This document shows positions 6,633 to 15,505 of a stretch of DNA of 64,000 nucleotides, piece after piece. The position numbers were made by a program, and so were the translations under genes. Position 1 is the first letter of the stretch; the number at the start of each line of letters is the position of its first letter. The stretch is from an uncultured Opitutia bacterium (GTDB lineage Bacteria > Verrucomicrobiota > Verrucomicrobiia > Opitutales > Opitutaceae): contig CAIUWA010000011.1 of the NCBI GenBank assembly GCA_903902745.1, forward strand, positions 1 through 64,000, given 5' to 3'. Below the pieces are notes generated by a model, which saw only the letters and a program-made list of their open reading frames with translations, had not been told where the DNA came from and ran no database searches.

Positions 6633-9600
6633 TCAGCCGATGAACTCGATCTTCTTGGGTTGCGGGTTGAACTGGCGGCGGATGGCTTCCTCGATTTCGT
6701 GGAGCTTCACGGGCTTCGAGACGTAGTCGTCCATGCCGGCAGCCAGGCAGATTTCGCGGTCGCCCTGCACCGCGTTGGCGGTGAGTGCGATGATCTTCGG
6801 CTGGCGCGCGGCCGGCAGGCGCTGGCGGATCTGCCGGCTCGCCTCCAGTCCGTCCATCTCGGGCATCTGGAGATCCATCAGCACGAGATCATACCGGCGG
6901 TTTTCCAGGGCGGTCAGCGCCTCAAGGCCGTTGCCCACGGCGTCGGCGCGGTAGCCGAGCCGGGAGAGGAAGCGCAGCGCGACCTTCTGGTTGACGGCGT
7001 TGTCCTCGGCGAGGAGGACCTCGAGCGGGATGTCCTCGGCCAGCAGGCGCGCGCTCCCGGCGGCGCGCAGCTCCAGGGGCGGGCGGGAGGCGGAGGTGAA
7101 GAGGGCGGCGATGGTCTGGGCCAGCACGACCGACTTGAGCGGCTTGGAGATGTACGCGCAAACCGGTCCGCCCGCCGACGCTTCGGGCGTGGTGTGCCCG
7201 AAAGGCAGCATGATCAGGCGGGGCGTGGCGAGGGGCGCGAGGGCCTCGATCTTGTCATGGTTGACGAGGAGCAGGCTCGGCGCCGGGGTAAGCGTGGCGG
7301 CGAGGGCGAGGGCCTCGGCGGGGCTGGCGACGAGGTGGCAGGCGGCGCCCCAGTCCTGGAAGAATTTTTCCAGGCGCCGACGGGTGACGGCATGGTCCTC
7401 GATCACGAGCACGGGCCCGGACCGGAGTGCACCCGGCAGATCGGGGAGGCCGGTGTCGGGCGGGACGATCGCGGCGGCGGTCGTGATCGTGAAGGTGAAG
7501 GCGGAGCCCTGACCCACGGAGCTTTCGACCCGGATGTCGCCGCCCATGAGCGCGCACAGCCGCTGGGAGATGACGAGACCGAGGCCGGTGCCGCCGTATT
7601 TGCGGGTGGTGGAGGAATCGACCTGGGAGAAGACCTTGAAGAGGCGGTCGACCCGGTCGTCCGCGATGCCGATGCCGGTGTCGCGCACCGTGAATTCGAG
7701 TCGCGTCGAGTCCGGCGCCTCGGTCGGGGCCGCGAGGCGGCGCACCTCGATGGAAATGCTGCCGCCCGGCGTGAACTTCACGGCGTTGTTGACGAGGTTG
7801 ACGAGGACCTGGCGGAGGCGGGTGACGTCGCCGATGATCCACGCGGGCACATCGGGCGCGACGGCGTAGGCGAGGTCCAGTTTCTTGGTGGCGGCCTGGA
7901 GGGCGAACAGGTCGAGCGTTTCCTCGAGGCAGGTGCCGAGCTCGAAGGGCAGGCTCTCGAGCTCCATCTTGCCGGACTCGATCTTGGAGAAGTCGAGGAT
8001 GTCGTTGATGATCGTGAGCAGGGCCTCGCCGGAGGTGCGGATGGTGTTGACGAAGTCGCGCTGCTCGCGGTTCAGGCTGGTTTCGAGCAGCAGGCTGGTC
8101 ATGCCGATCACGCCGTTCATGGGCGTGCGGATCTCGTGCGACATGGAGGCGAGAAAATCGGACTTGGCGCGGGAAGCGGCGTCGGCCTCGGTCTTGGCCC
8201 GGCGCAGGGCGGTCTCGGTCTCCACGCGCGCGGTGATGTCGGCGAGCATGATGATGAAGTTTTCCAGCACGCCGTCGTTGTTGCGCACGGGCTGGATCTC
8301 GACCTGGAGGTGGTATTTGCGGCCGGACTTGGAGTAGTTGACGACGTCGGTGCTGGCACCGTGGCCATGGGCCATCGCGCCGCGGATATATTCGGCGGTC
8401 CGCGGGTTGGCCTCGGGCCCGACCATGAAGTCGAGGGCGCTCCGCCCCACGGCCTCCTTGAGCGGGAATTCCATGATGCGGGTGAAGCTCTCGTTGACCC
8501 ACTCGATGCGCGCGTCGGGTGTGCAGATCATGACGAGGTTGTCCGTGCGGGCGGCGACGAGGGAGAGCTTGCGGGTGGCGGACTGGCTCTCGCGGAGGGC
8601 GCTGATGTCGTGCACCGTGCCGATGATGCGCGTGGGCGTTCCCCCGGCGGCGGTGGCGACTGACTTCGCGCGGGTGTTGACCCAACGCCATTCGCCGCTG
8701 CGGGTGCGCACGCGGTATTCCGGGTCGATGAAGGCCGCGGTGCCGCCGAGCTGGGATTCGACGCGGCGGCGGTAGGCTGGCAAATCCTCCGGGTGGATGA
8801 ACGACTGCCAGGCCTCGACGGTCGCGGGCATGCGGGTGGGATCGTAGCCGAGCATGGACCAGAGCCCGGGACTGTAATAGACATGGGCGGCGGGGACGTT
8901 CCACTCGAAGATCCCGATCTGGGTGGAGTCGAGCGCGAGGCGCAGGCGCTCGTCGGAGACCTTGAGCCGGCCCTCGATGCGCCGCCGCTCGTCGTTTTCG
9001 GCGATCAGGCGACGGTTCGACTGCTCGGCGGAGAGCATGCCGGACTGGGCGGTGCGGGCGAAGTGCGCGCTGAGTCCGAGGAGGATCGTGATGCCGAAAC
9101 CCGCGAAGAGCGCGAACTCGGGGAGATAACGGCGGTTGCGCGAGAGGAATTCCGCGGACGGTGTGAACGTAAAGCGGATGCGCCGGTCGGCGATGTTGAC
9201 CAGGGAGTCGAACGCCTGGTCATCGTTCGGCGCGAGGTCGCCGAGGAGGGAGGAGTAGACGACCTCGCCGGCGACGGAGATGACGATGCTGTAATTGGCG
9301 GACAGATGGAGGTCGTGGTCGAGCTGGCTGAAAAATCCCTGGTAGGTGTAGGAAGCGGCGACAAAGCCCGCGATCACGCCGGAGCGCTTCACCGGGACAT
9401 AAATGACAAAGCCGCGGCCGCGGAGCGGCAGGTTGAGCGAAGCGGAAACCGCCGCGCGATTCGTGGTCTGCGCCACATTGATGGCCGCGCGCCGGATGGC
9501 GCCCGAGTCGCGATCAGCGGCATGGTCGAAGCTGAGCGAACCTTCATTGTCCCGGGACGGATAAACCCAGCGGGTGTGCAGCGTGGAGTCGACCCAGGCG

Positions 9601-10532
9601 AGCGCGACACAAGCCGGGGAATCGCGCAGATGCATGTCGGCGTCGATTTCCCAGAGGGCGGTGGCGTTGTCCCCCGTCTGGCTCCAGCTCTGGGCGATGT
9701 GCTCCAGGGCGGTTTTCTGGCGGCCGAGCTCGGCGTCGGTGCGGGTGGCCAGGTTGTTGATGGCGATCTGAGTGCCGGAGCCCTGGAAGGTGATCTCGCG
9801 ATTCCGCAGGCCGATCCAGAGGATGAGGGTGAGGGTGAGGCAGGCGATGACCGGGGGCAGGGCGAACCAATCCGGCAGGCCGCGCTCGAGCTTCCGGCTT
9901 TGGTGCCAGGCGAGGGAAAGCAAGGCGAGGCCGAGCAGCAGGAGCGCGATGGCGTCGAGGGGTGAAGTAGCCGTCGCCGTGCCCCAGCGAAACACCACCG
10001 GCAGGCCGGCGGCATAACCCAGCAGGGTGGAAAATCCGGCCGAGGCGACGAGCGAGCCGGTGATCGCCCCGGTTAGAATTCGCGCCCGGCCCGCCCGGGT
10101 ATCAGCCGGTGCGCGCCACGCCAGCACGATGCCGGCGAGCAGGAGGCAGCCGGCCACGATGGCGGACATCCGTCCCGACGCGGCCGTGTCGATCATCAGG
10201 TAATCGCGGGCCAGCAGTTCATCGAAATGGAAATCCACTTGGAAAATCTGCTCGAGCAGTGTGAGCGCGCCGATGATCGCGGGCACGATGGCCACCCACG
10301 CAACCTGCACCCAGCCCATGCCGAGGGCGACCAGGACGAGCCCGAGCAGGAGCGCGCTCAGCGCCACATTGGCCTTGATGGGGGCGAATTCCGCCGGCAG
10401 CTGAATCAGCGAATTTATATGCAGGAACCAGCCCGCCAGTGCGACCGCTCCCAGCACTGCAAGCAAACTGGCCAGAGCAATCAGGAGACGCTCGGACCAT
10501 GAAAATTTCGGCATCGTAGGAAGCGATGTCAT
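6633..10532 (-). CDS. Hybrid sensor histidine kinase: membrane region, CHASE, two PAS, HisKA, HATPase, two receivers
   Basis: About 1299 aa from ATG 10532; a start six codons later is equally possible. Order: multi-pass membrane region (residues about 10-240), an extracytoplasmic CHASE sensor domain (about 255-460) closed by a further TM helix, two PAS domains (about 525-770), HisKA with phosphoacceptor His in SMSHEIRTPMNG, HATPase_c with NNAVKFT, DTGIGIADD and GGTGLGL, then two receivers. The first receiver is degenerate (LLLVNHD where the phospho-Asp should be). The second is intact (LVLMDLQMPEMDG; final KPV). It probably senses a small ligand outside and relays phosphate to an unknown partner. 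It is a single gene; a TAGGG/CCCTA inverted motif sits at its start. Confidence 0.92.
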   Translation of the reverse strand: MTSLPTMPKFSWSERLLIALASLLAVLGAVALAGWFLHINSLIQLPAEFAPIKANVALSALLLGLVLVALGMGWVQVAWVAIVPAIIGALTLLEQIFQVDFHFDELLARDYLMIDTAASGRMSAIVAGCLLLAGIVLAWRAPADTRAGRARILTGAITGSLVASAGFSTLLGYAAGLPVVFRWGTATATSPLDAIALLLLGLALLSLAWHQSRKLERGLPDWFALPPVIACLTLTLILWIGLRNREITFQGSGTQIAINNLATRTDAELGRQKTALEHIAQSWSQTGDNATALWEIDADMHLRDSPACVALAWVDSTLHTRWVYPSRDNEGSLSFDHAADRDSGAIRRAAINVAQTTNRAAVSASLNLPLRGRGFVIYVPVKRSGVIAGFVAASYTYQGFFSQLDHDLHLSANYSIVISVAGEVVYSSLLGDLAPNDDQAFDSLVNIADRRIRFTFTPSAEFLSRNRRYLPEFALFAGFGITILLGLSAHFARTAQSGMLSAEQSNRRLIAENDERRRIEGRLKVSDERLRLALDSTQIGIFEWNVPAAHVYYSPGLWSMLGYDPTRMPATVEAWQSFIHPEDLPAYRRRVESQLGGTAAFIDPEYRVRTRSGEWRWVNTRAKSVATAAGGTPTRIIGTVHDISALRESQSATRKLSLVAARTDNLVMICTPDARIEWVNESFTRIMEFPLKEAVGRSALDFMVGPEANPRTAEYIRGAMAHGHGASTDVVNYSKSGRKYHLQVEIQPVRNNDGVLENFIIMLADITARVETETALRRAKTEADAASRAKSDFLASMSHEIRTPMNGVIGMTSLLLETSLNREQRDFVNTIRTSGEALLTIINDILDFSKIESGKMELESLPFELGTCLEETLDLFALQAATKKLDLAYAVAPDVPAWIIGDVTRLRQVLVNLVNNAVKFTPGGSISIEVRRLAAPTEAPDSTRLEFTVRDTGIGIADDRVDRLFKVFSQVDSSTTRKYGGTGLGLVISQRLCALMGGDIRVESSVGQGSAFTFTITTAAAIVPPDTGLPDLPGALRSGPVLVIEDHAVTRRRLEKFFQDWGAACHLVASPAEALALAATLTPAPSLLLVNHDKIEALAPLATPRLIMLPFGHTTPEASAGGPVCAYISKPLKSVVLAQTIAALFTSASRPPLELRAAGSARLLAEDIPLEVLLAEDNAVNQKVALRFLSRLGYRADAVGNGLEALTALENRRYDLVLMDLQMPEMDGLEASRQIRQRLPAARQPKIIALTANAVQGDREICLAAGMDDYVSKPVKLHEIEEAIRRQFNPQPKKIEFIG

Positions 10533-10550
10533 GTAGGGAGTAAACCCTAG
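10533..10550. promoter_or_regulatory. Possible TAGGG-N6-CCCTA operator at the kinase start
   Basis: TAGGG and CCCTA arms separated by six bases directly abut the chosen kinase start codon. They resemble, with one extra spacer base, the stronger CTAGGG-N5-CCCTAG palindromes at 40578 and 54823. Weak on its own. Confidence 0.3.
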
Positions 10551-10602
10551 TAAAGAGCCGCCCGTACCGAGGGCAATGCGTTTCCAGCGGGGCTGGCGCG
10601 AA

Positions 10603-13416
10603 TCAGGGCGTGGGCTCAGGCCGGGAAGGCGCCGCGGCGGGCTCCGGAGTGGGCAAATCAGCAGCGGGCTTTTCCGGTGCGGGCTTGTCGGGTTCGGCCG
10701 CGCGGGCCGGGCCAAGATTACGGAAGAAATTGGTCGGCCCATGGACGAAGGCCCACTCCGGCTTGGCCAGGCTGCCGGTCAGCCGGACCTCGAGGATTTC
10801 CGACAACGGCGCCAGCACGGCATTGAAGATCTGGGGAAGGAAATACTTGCTTTCGCCCAGCGGGAAAACCTTGGCATTGAAATCGAGTTCCTGTGCATCG
10901 AGGGCATAGGAGCCCTTGGCGTCGATTTCGGAATTGGCCCCGGTCAGCTTCAAATCGGGAAACGCGAGCTTCCGACCGTCGAGCTGGAAATCGCCCTGCA
11001 GCTTGGTGAAGCGCAGGGCGGTGAAGTTCAGCAATTCCGACAGCAGGCCGAGCAGGCGGATCTGGCCGAGTTCGGGCCCGGCGAGTTCGGCGCGGCCCTT
11101 GCCCTGGAAGCTGTAGGGATCCTGATAGCGCCCGCTGGCCGCCAGCGCGAGATCGAGCCGCACCTCGCCGGCCTTTTCGAGAAAGTCGCTCTTGGTGGCG
11201 GGGGCGGCCGACCGCCGCCGGGCCGAGAAATTTTCAACCGTGGTGATGGACTGCGCGAGATTCGCCCCCTTCAGCTCATAGTTGAAATCGAGCCGGCGGT
11301 CCGGCTTCCGGCCGGTCAGGCGGACCTGGCCCGCGCCGGTGCCGCCGGCGAAGCTCACGCCCACGCGGTCGATCACGAGATCGTTGTCGGCCAGGTCGGC
11401 GGCGAACGACAGGTCGCCGAGGGGAAAATCGAAAAGCGTGAACGCCCCCGTGGATTCCCCCTCGAGGTGCAGCTTCTGGTGCTCACCGCCGGGCGCGGCG
11501 GGGCCGTCGAGGCGGCCACTGATCCGCAGGCGGGGTGGCGCGGTGAAGAGAAAGGGCTCCACGATGTCGAGCCCCTCCGCGCCGAAGATCCGCGCGCCCG
11601 CCTGCACGTCCATGCTCGAGTTGACCGCCAGATCCATGCTGCGCAGGGCCTGGGCCGCGGGGTCGTACCGGCGGGTAAAGGAGCCGCTGGCCGACCCGGT
11701 CGCGTGGGCGACGGAGAAATCCAGCGCGTCGGTGAAGAAATCGGACCGGATGAACAGCCGGGTGCGCACGCGGTCGAAGGGCACGGTGCGGATGACCGGG
11801 GATGCCGCGTCGACCGAGATGAACTCGGTGGAAAGATCCGGCCGGCCCCAGCGTCCCTGCACGTCGACATCGGCCACCGGCGGGGCGGCGGTGAAGTCGA
11901 AGTTGGAGAAAAATCTCGGCCACCATTCGCTGAACCAGCCGTTGATGCCGGTGGGCCGGAGGCGGCCGGTCAGCAGGAAGCGGTAGTCGAGCGTGGCGGT
12001 GTCCATGGTGTAGCTGCCCCGCGCCTCGTTTCCGCCCTGGTGGAGGATGACATCCGTGGCGCGGAAGTCCGTGCCGGCGAGAGTCACATGGCCGCTGAAG
12101 GAACTGATCGGCACGTTCCGCGCGACCAGTTCGCGCGCGGCCACGCGGGCGTCGAGGGCGGCGAATTTCCAGCCGGGATCCAGCCACACCTCGGCGCTCA
12201 AGTGCGGCGGGGCGGAAAGCTTGAGCAAAGCAGTGAGGTCGCGGCCGGCGAGGGGGGAGAGCGCGGCGAGCAGCGCGGGCGTGGGCGCGGCGTCGAGCTG
12301 GAGACGGGCGGTTTTTTGTCCGAGGTCGGCTTCGCCGGAGACCGCGAGGGGGGCTCCGGCCAGCGTCGTGATCGCGGTGCCGCGCAGCGTGCCGTCCTGC
12401 CGGCTGGCCGTGGCGGCGAAGGGCGCGGCAGTGAGGCCCGCGGCGACCACGCGGCTGGCGCCGGCCTCGGCTTCCTCGGGATCGAAGGCATACTGCTCCG
12501 GCCGCAAGGTGCCGCGCACGCGCGCGTGCAGTCCCTGGACCAGGGTGTTGCTCGGCAGATGCAGGGCGTCGGCGCTGACATCAAACTGCGCCTTGACGAC
12601 CGTGTCCCCCGCGACCGGAAAGCGCGTCGCGGCCGCGAGGTTCACGACCTGGAGGGCGAACGGCTCGGTGAGGTTGAGGCCGCGGGCGACGAGCGAGGCC
12701 GTGACAATGGCGCCGCGGGTTTCCGACGGCGCGAGATCCAGGTCGAGCCGGGGATCCTCGAGCAGCGCGAGCCGGCTGGTGTAATCCGCGATGTGCCGGC
12801 TCAGGCGAGGATAATCGCGGGCGATGAAATCGGCGACCGGCAGCGGGGCGCCGCGCTCGTGCTGCCACACCGCGGTGTGGACGGTGCCGCGCGCGGTGAT
12901 CACGAGCCCCGCCAGGCGCGTGGTGAGCAGCCGGAGGTCGACGTCGTGCTCGCCGGGCACGAGGGTGGCGTCGAGATCGCTCACGAGCGCCTCGGCGCGA
13001 CCCGAGGCCGACAGCATGGCGGGGACAAACAGGCTGACGCCGCTCACGCGGAATTCGAGCGGCTCGAAGCGCCCGGCGAGGAGCGCCCAGGGGTCGAGCC
13101 GGGCATAGGCCGCGCGCACGGTGACGAGCGGCTCGTTGAAGGACGGCGAGAGGAGGCGCACGTTTTCCACCAGGATGCGGCCCGAGGGGTCGAACGAAGT
13201 CCGGCCGAAGGCGGCCTTGAGCTGGGACGCAGCCAGCCGGTCCTCGAGGGCCCGCAGGACAAAACCCGGCACGGCCATTTCACGCGACGCCGCGCACCAG
13301 ACCTGGACGGCGAGCAAAACGGCGAGCAGCAGCCACAACGTCCAGAGCGCGACCGAAAACACGCCAGCCGCGCCGAAGCGCACGCCCTGCCAGCAGAGTT
13401 TGAAAAACGGTTTCAT
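10603..13416 (-). CDS. AsmA-like / DUF3971-type envelope protein
   Basis: About 937 aa. The start is placed at ATG 13416 (MKPFFKLCWQ), which puts the single TM anchor (VALWTLWLLLAVLLAVQVW) at residues 20-40; the longer frame adds a Pro/Arg-rich extension overlapping an intergenic repeat. The rest is a long beta-rich periplasmic protein with repeated 'LDLxxxxxxG...' strands and an AsmA_2-like C-terminal block (GQIRLLGLLSELL, FTKLQGDFQLDGRKLAFPDL, GSYALDAQELDFNAKVFPL). It ends in a Pro/Ala/Glu-rich tail. AsmA/TamB-type proteins bridge inner and outer membranes in phospholipid transport. It is followed on the same strand by the hybrid kinase after 70 bp. Confidence 0.8.
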   Translation of the reverse strand: MKPFFKLCWQGVRFGAAGVFSVALWTLWLLLAVLLAVQVWCAASREMAVPGFVLRALEDRLAASQLKAAFGRTSFDPSGRILVENVRLLSPSFNEPLVTVRAAYARLDPWALLAGRFEPLEFRVSGVSLFVPAMLSASGRAEALVSDLDATLVPGEHDVDLRLLTTRLAGLVITARGTVHTAVWQHERGAPLPVADFIARDYPRLSRHIADYTSRLALLEDPRLDLDLAPSETRGAIVTASLVARGLNLTEPFALQVVNLAAATRFPVAGDTVVKAQFDVSADALHLPSNTLVQGLHARVRGTLRPEQYAFDPEEAEAGASRVVAAGLTAAPFAATASRQDGTLRGTAITTLAGAPLAVSGEADLGQKTARLQLDAAPTPALLAALSPLAGRDLTALLKLSAPPHLSAEVWLDPGWKFAALDARVAARELVARNVPISSFSGHVTLAGTDFRATDVILHQGGNEARGSYTMDTATLDYRFLLTGRLRPTGINGWFSEWWPRFFSNFDFTAAPPVADVDVQGRWGRPDLSTEFISVDAASPVIRTVPFDRVRTRLFIRSDFFTDALDFSVAHATGSASGSFTRRYDPAAQALRSMDLAVNSSMDVQAGARIFGAEGLDIVEPFLFTAPPRLRISGRLDGPAAPGGEHQKLHLEGESTGAFTLFDFPLGDLSFAADLADNDLVIDRVGVSFAGGTGAGQVRLTGRKPDRRLDFNYELKGANLAQSITTVENFSARRRSAAPATKSDFLEKAGEVRLDLALAASGRYQDPYSFQGKGRAELAGPELGQIRLLGLLSELLNFTALRFTKLQGDFQLDGRKLAFPDLKLTGANSEIDAKGSYALDAQELDFNAKVFPLGESKYFLPQIFNAVLAPLSEILEVRLTGSLAKPEWAFVHGPTNFFRNLGPARAAEPDKPAPEKPAADLPTPEPAAAPSRPEPTP

Positions 13417-13422
13417 GGGGCG

Positions 13423-13543
13423 GGTAGGGCGAGGCGTCCCGCGAAGCCGCGGCTCACCCGGAGGGTTCGCCCTACCACCAGCTGCAGCCGTGGCTTGTGC
13501 GTTATAGTCATCGGGCTCCAAGGTCGGCGGTCATAGACCGCCG
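13423..13543. repeat. Two palindromic intergenic repeats
   Basis: GGTAGGGCGA (13423) and TCGCCCTACC (13467) are perfect 10-bp inverted arms around a GC-rich core. Further on, CGGCGGTC-ATA-GACCGCCG (13525-13543) is a perfect 8-bp hairpin ending right at the stop codon of the next gene. A GGTAGGGCG-armed relative occurs at 22694. Confidence 0.7.
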
Positions 13544-15475
13544 CTACAACTTCGCCGGGCCGGGGTCGTTCGGGTAGATCAGCGGCCACAAGGCATCGGT
13601 GAACGATTGTTCCAGGGTCCACACCGCACCGCCAAATTCCTCCGAGGTCGCCAGCTGCGTGGTGCCGCCCAGGCGCGCGCTGAGCAGGAGCTTCATCGAG
13701 CCGGGCTGGGCGGCGGCGGAACCGCCCCCGAGGGTGATGGTCACCTCCAGCTGGTATTTCCACGCGCGCTCGATCCCGGCGGGTTCGATAAAATCCTTGG
13801 CGCGCAGGACACGCAGCTGGTCGATCAGGCGCTGCAGGGCCGCGTCTGCCGGCTGGCCACCCGCCGCGGGCGGAAGGGTTTTGTCCAGGAGCACGGCCTG
13901 GGTCGTGAGGTCGGTCAGCTTGAGGCCGATGATCTGGGCGCCGGCCGTCAGTTCCCGCAGCAGACGGTCGCGATAGGCCAGCGGGGTCACGGGCGTGGCG
14001 GCCAGGATCTCGGGATCAACCTCGTAGACGGATGATTCCGGTGCGCCGACCTGGGCGTAGGCGTGACTGCGATCGGCGCTGACGCCGATCCGAATGGTTT
14101 GGCTGGAGGCCGGGGCAGTGGGCGAGCCGGCGAGGGTGAGGACGATGGTGCGCACCGGACGATTGAAGCCCCAGCTTTCGAGATCGGGCTTGGTGGGGGC
14201 GTCATTGAGAAAGCCGTCCGGCTCCTTGGCGGAAAGCAGCGCGAGCTGTTCCAGGAGGCGCTGGACGGTCTTGAGATCGGCGCGTTGCGTCTGGGGCGCC
14301 TGACCGGCGTCACCCTGCATGATCTGCCAAGGGGTGGACTCGGCGGTGGCGGTGGCGGGCACGTCCAGGCGCTGGAGCCGGAGTTCCGGCTGGTTGGGCA
14401 CCGAGGCGTCGGCGAGGGAGATGGTGGAGATGGCGCGCGGCTCGAACTCGAGCAAACGCCGCTCGCGCAGCGCGACCTGTGCGGTTTCGAGGCTGCGCTT
14501 GAGCTCCGCCGGAATGGCAACGGTGAAGAACGCATCCTTCTTATCCATCCGCGCATAGTATTCGACGCCATCGGGTGGAGTGGCGGCGGGCTGGGCCGGG
14601 CCGGGGCCCGGGACGGGGGCAAAGAGGAGCAGCGTCTCACTCCGGCCATTGCCCTCGAGGGAAATGCGCAGCGGCTGGAGGGTGGCGGCCTCCGGCGGCG
14701 TCGAGGGGAGGAACGATTTTACGCGCAGATCGTTGAGGGCATGGATCGTGAGCTCGGTGTCGAGTTTGCTGGCCCGGGCCTGGATTGGCGCCTCGAACGA
14801 CCAGCGGTTGCCGGTGCGGTGCAGCCGGATCTGGGTGGTGGCCGCGGCGGTGAGATTGAAGGACCCCACCTCAAACACCGGGATGGTGAAAATCGTGTTG
14901 GAGCGGAGATCGTCGATGGTTTGGGCGAGGCTGTCGGCGATGCTGTGGCCCACGACATGCACGCTCTGGCCGTCGGAAGAAAGCAGGTAGAGGAGGTTCC
15001 CATCCTTGGTCTTGTTGCCGAGGCGAAGGGTAAAGGACTTGGGCGTGGCGGCGGGGTCGGCGGGATTGGCGGCGGAGGGATCGGCAGACGAAAAAGTGAC
15101 GGTGAGCGCCGGGGGATCGAGGCCGTAGTCGGAGAGCTTCTGGCCGTTCTTGATCAATTCGGGCACGCTGAAGCTGGTTTCATGGTCGAGCAGGAGCAGG
15201 TCGGTGACGATGCGCTGGATCGCGAGGGGGTTGGCGGGCCAGTCGAACGGCTTCGTCAGATACCACGCGGTTCCGCGGCGCACGAGGTTGACGGCCGGCG
15301 TGGTTGCGGGACCGGTGATCTCGAGGGACTGGATGTTGGCGGCCTCGGAGCCCAGCACGCGGCGGCGCGCCTCCTGCGCGGCGTGTTCCGTGCGCCAGCC
15401 GGGCTCGAACTTGAAGATGAAAAAGAACACCGCGACATTCAGGAAAAGCAGGACAAGCGTGACTTTGGTGCGCAT
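13544..15475 (-). CDS. DUF4340 domain protein (GldG-system partner)
   Basis: A 643-aa membrane-anchored periplasmic protein. A TM signal anchor (TLVLLFLNVAVFFFIFKF) at residues 5-23 is followed by a large beta-rich region. The DUF4340 pattern appears as RRGTAWYLTKPFDWPANPLAIQRIVTDLL, LSDYGLDPPALTVTF and FTLRLGNKTKDGNLLYLLS (segments at about 65-165, 20-residue pieces quoted loosely), and a second, weaker copy appears near 400-500. It is encoded directly downstream of the GldG-type gene (30-bp gap). DUF4340 proteins regularly accompany GldG and its ABC transporter. Its role in that complex is not established. Confidence 0.88.
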   Translation of the reverse strand: MRTKVTLVLLFLNVAVFFFIFKFEPGWRTEHAAQEARRRVLGSEAANIQSLEITGPATTPAVNLVRRGTAWYLTKPFDWPANPLAIQRIVTDLLLLDHETSFSVPELIKNGQKLSDYGLDPPALTVTFSSADPSAANPADPAATPKSFTLRLGNKTKDGNLLYLLSSDGQSVHVVGHSIADSLAQTIDDLRSNTIFTIPVFEVGSFNLTAAATTQIRLHRTGNRWSFEAPIQARASKLDTELTIHALNDLRVKSFLPSTPPEAATLQPLRISLEGNGRSETLLLFAPVPGPGPAQPAATPPDGVEYYARMDKKDAFFTVAIPAELKRSLETAQVALRERRLLEFEPRAISTISLADASVPNQPELRLQRLDVPATATAESTPWQIMQGDAGQAPQTQRADLKTVQRLLEQLALLSAKEPDGFLNDAPTKPDLESWGFNRPVRTIVLTLAGSPTAPASSQTIRIGVSADRSHAYAQVGAPESSVYEVDPEILAATPVTPLAYRDRLLRELTAGAQIIGLKLTDLTTQAVLLDKTLPPAAGGQPADAALQRLIDQLRVLRAKDFIEPAGIERAWKYQLEVTITLGGGSAAAQPGSMKLLLSARLGGTTQLATSEEFGGAVWTLEQSFTDALWPLIYPNDPGPAKL

Positions 15476-15505
15476 GGCGGAAAAGGGCGGGTGGGGAGGA
15501 GCAGG

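Noticed and set aside
6618-8663. 681-codon plus-strand frame opposite the hybrid kinase
   Set aside because: It is the antisense shadow of a strongly supported kinase; the composition (runs of G, E, D, R) is that of reversed high-GC codons, with no domain. The same holds for the long frames opposite the AsmA-like, DUF4340, ccoI, ccoNO and hemN genes.
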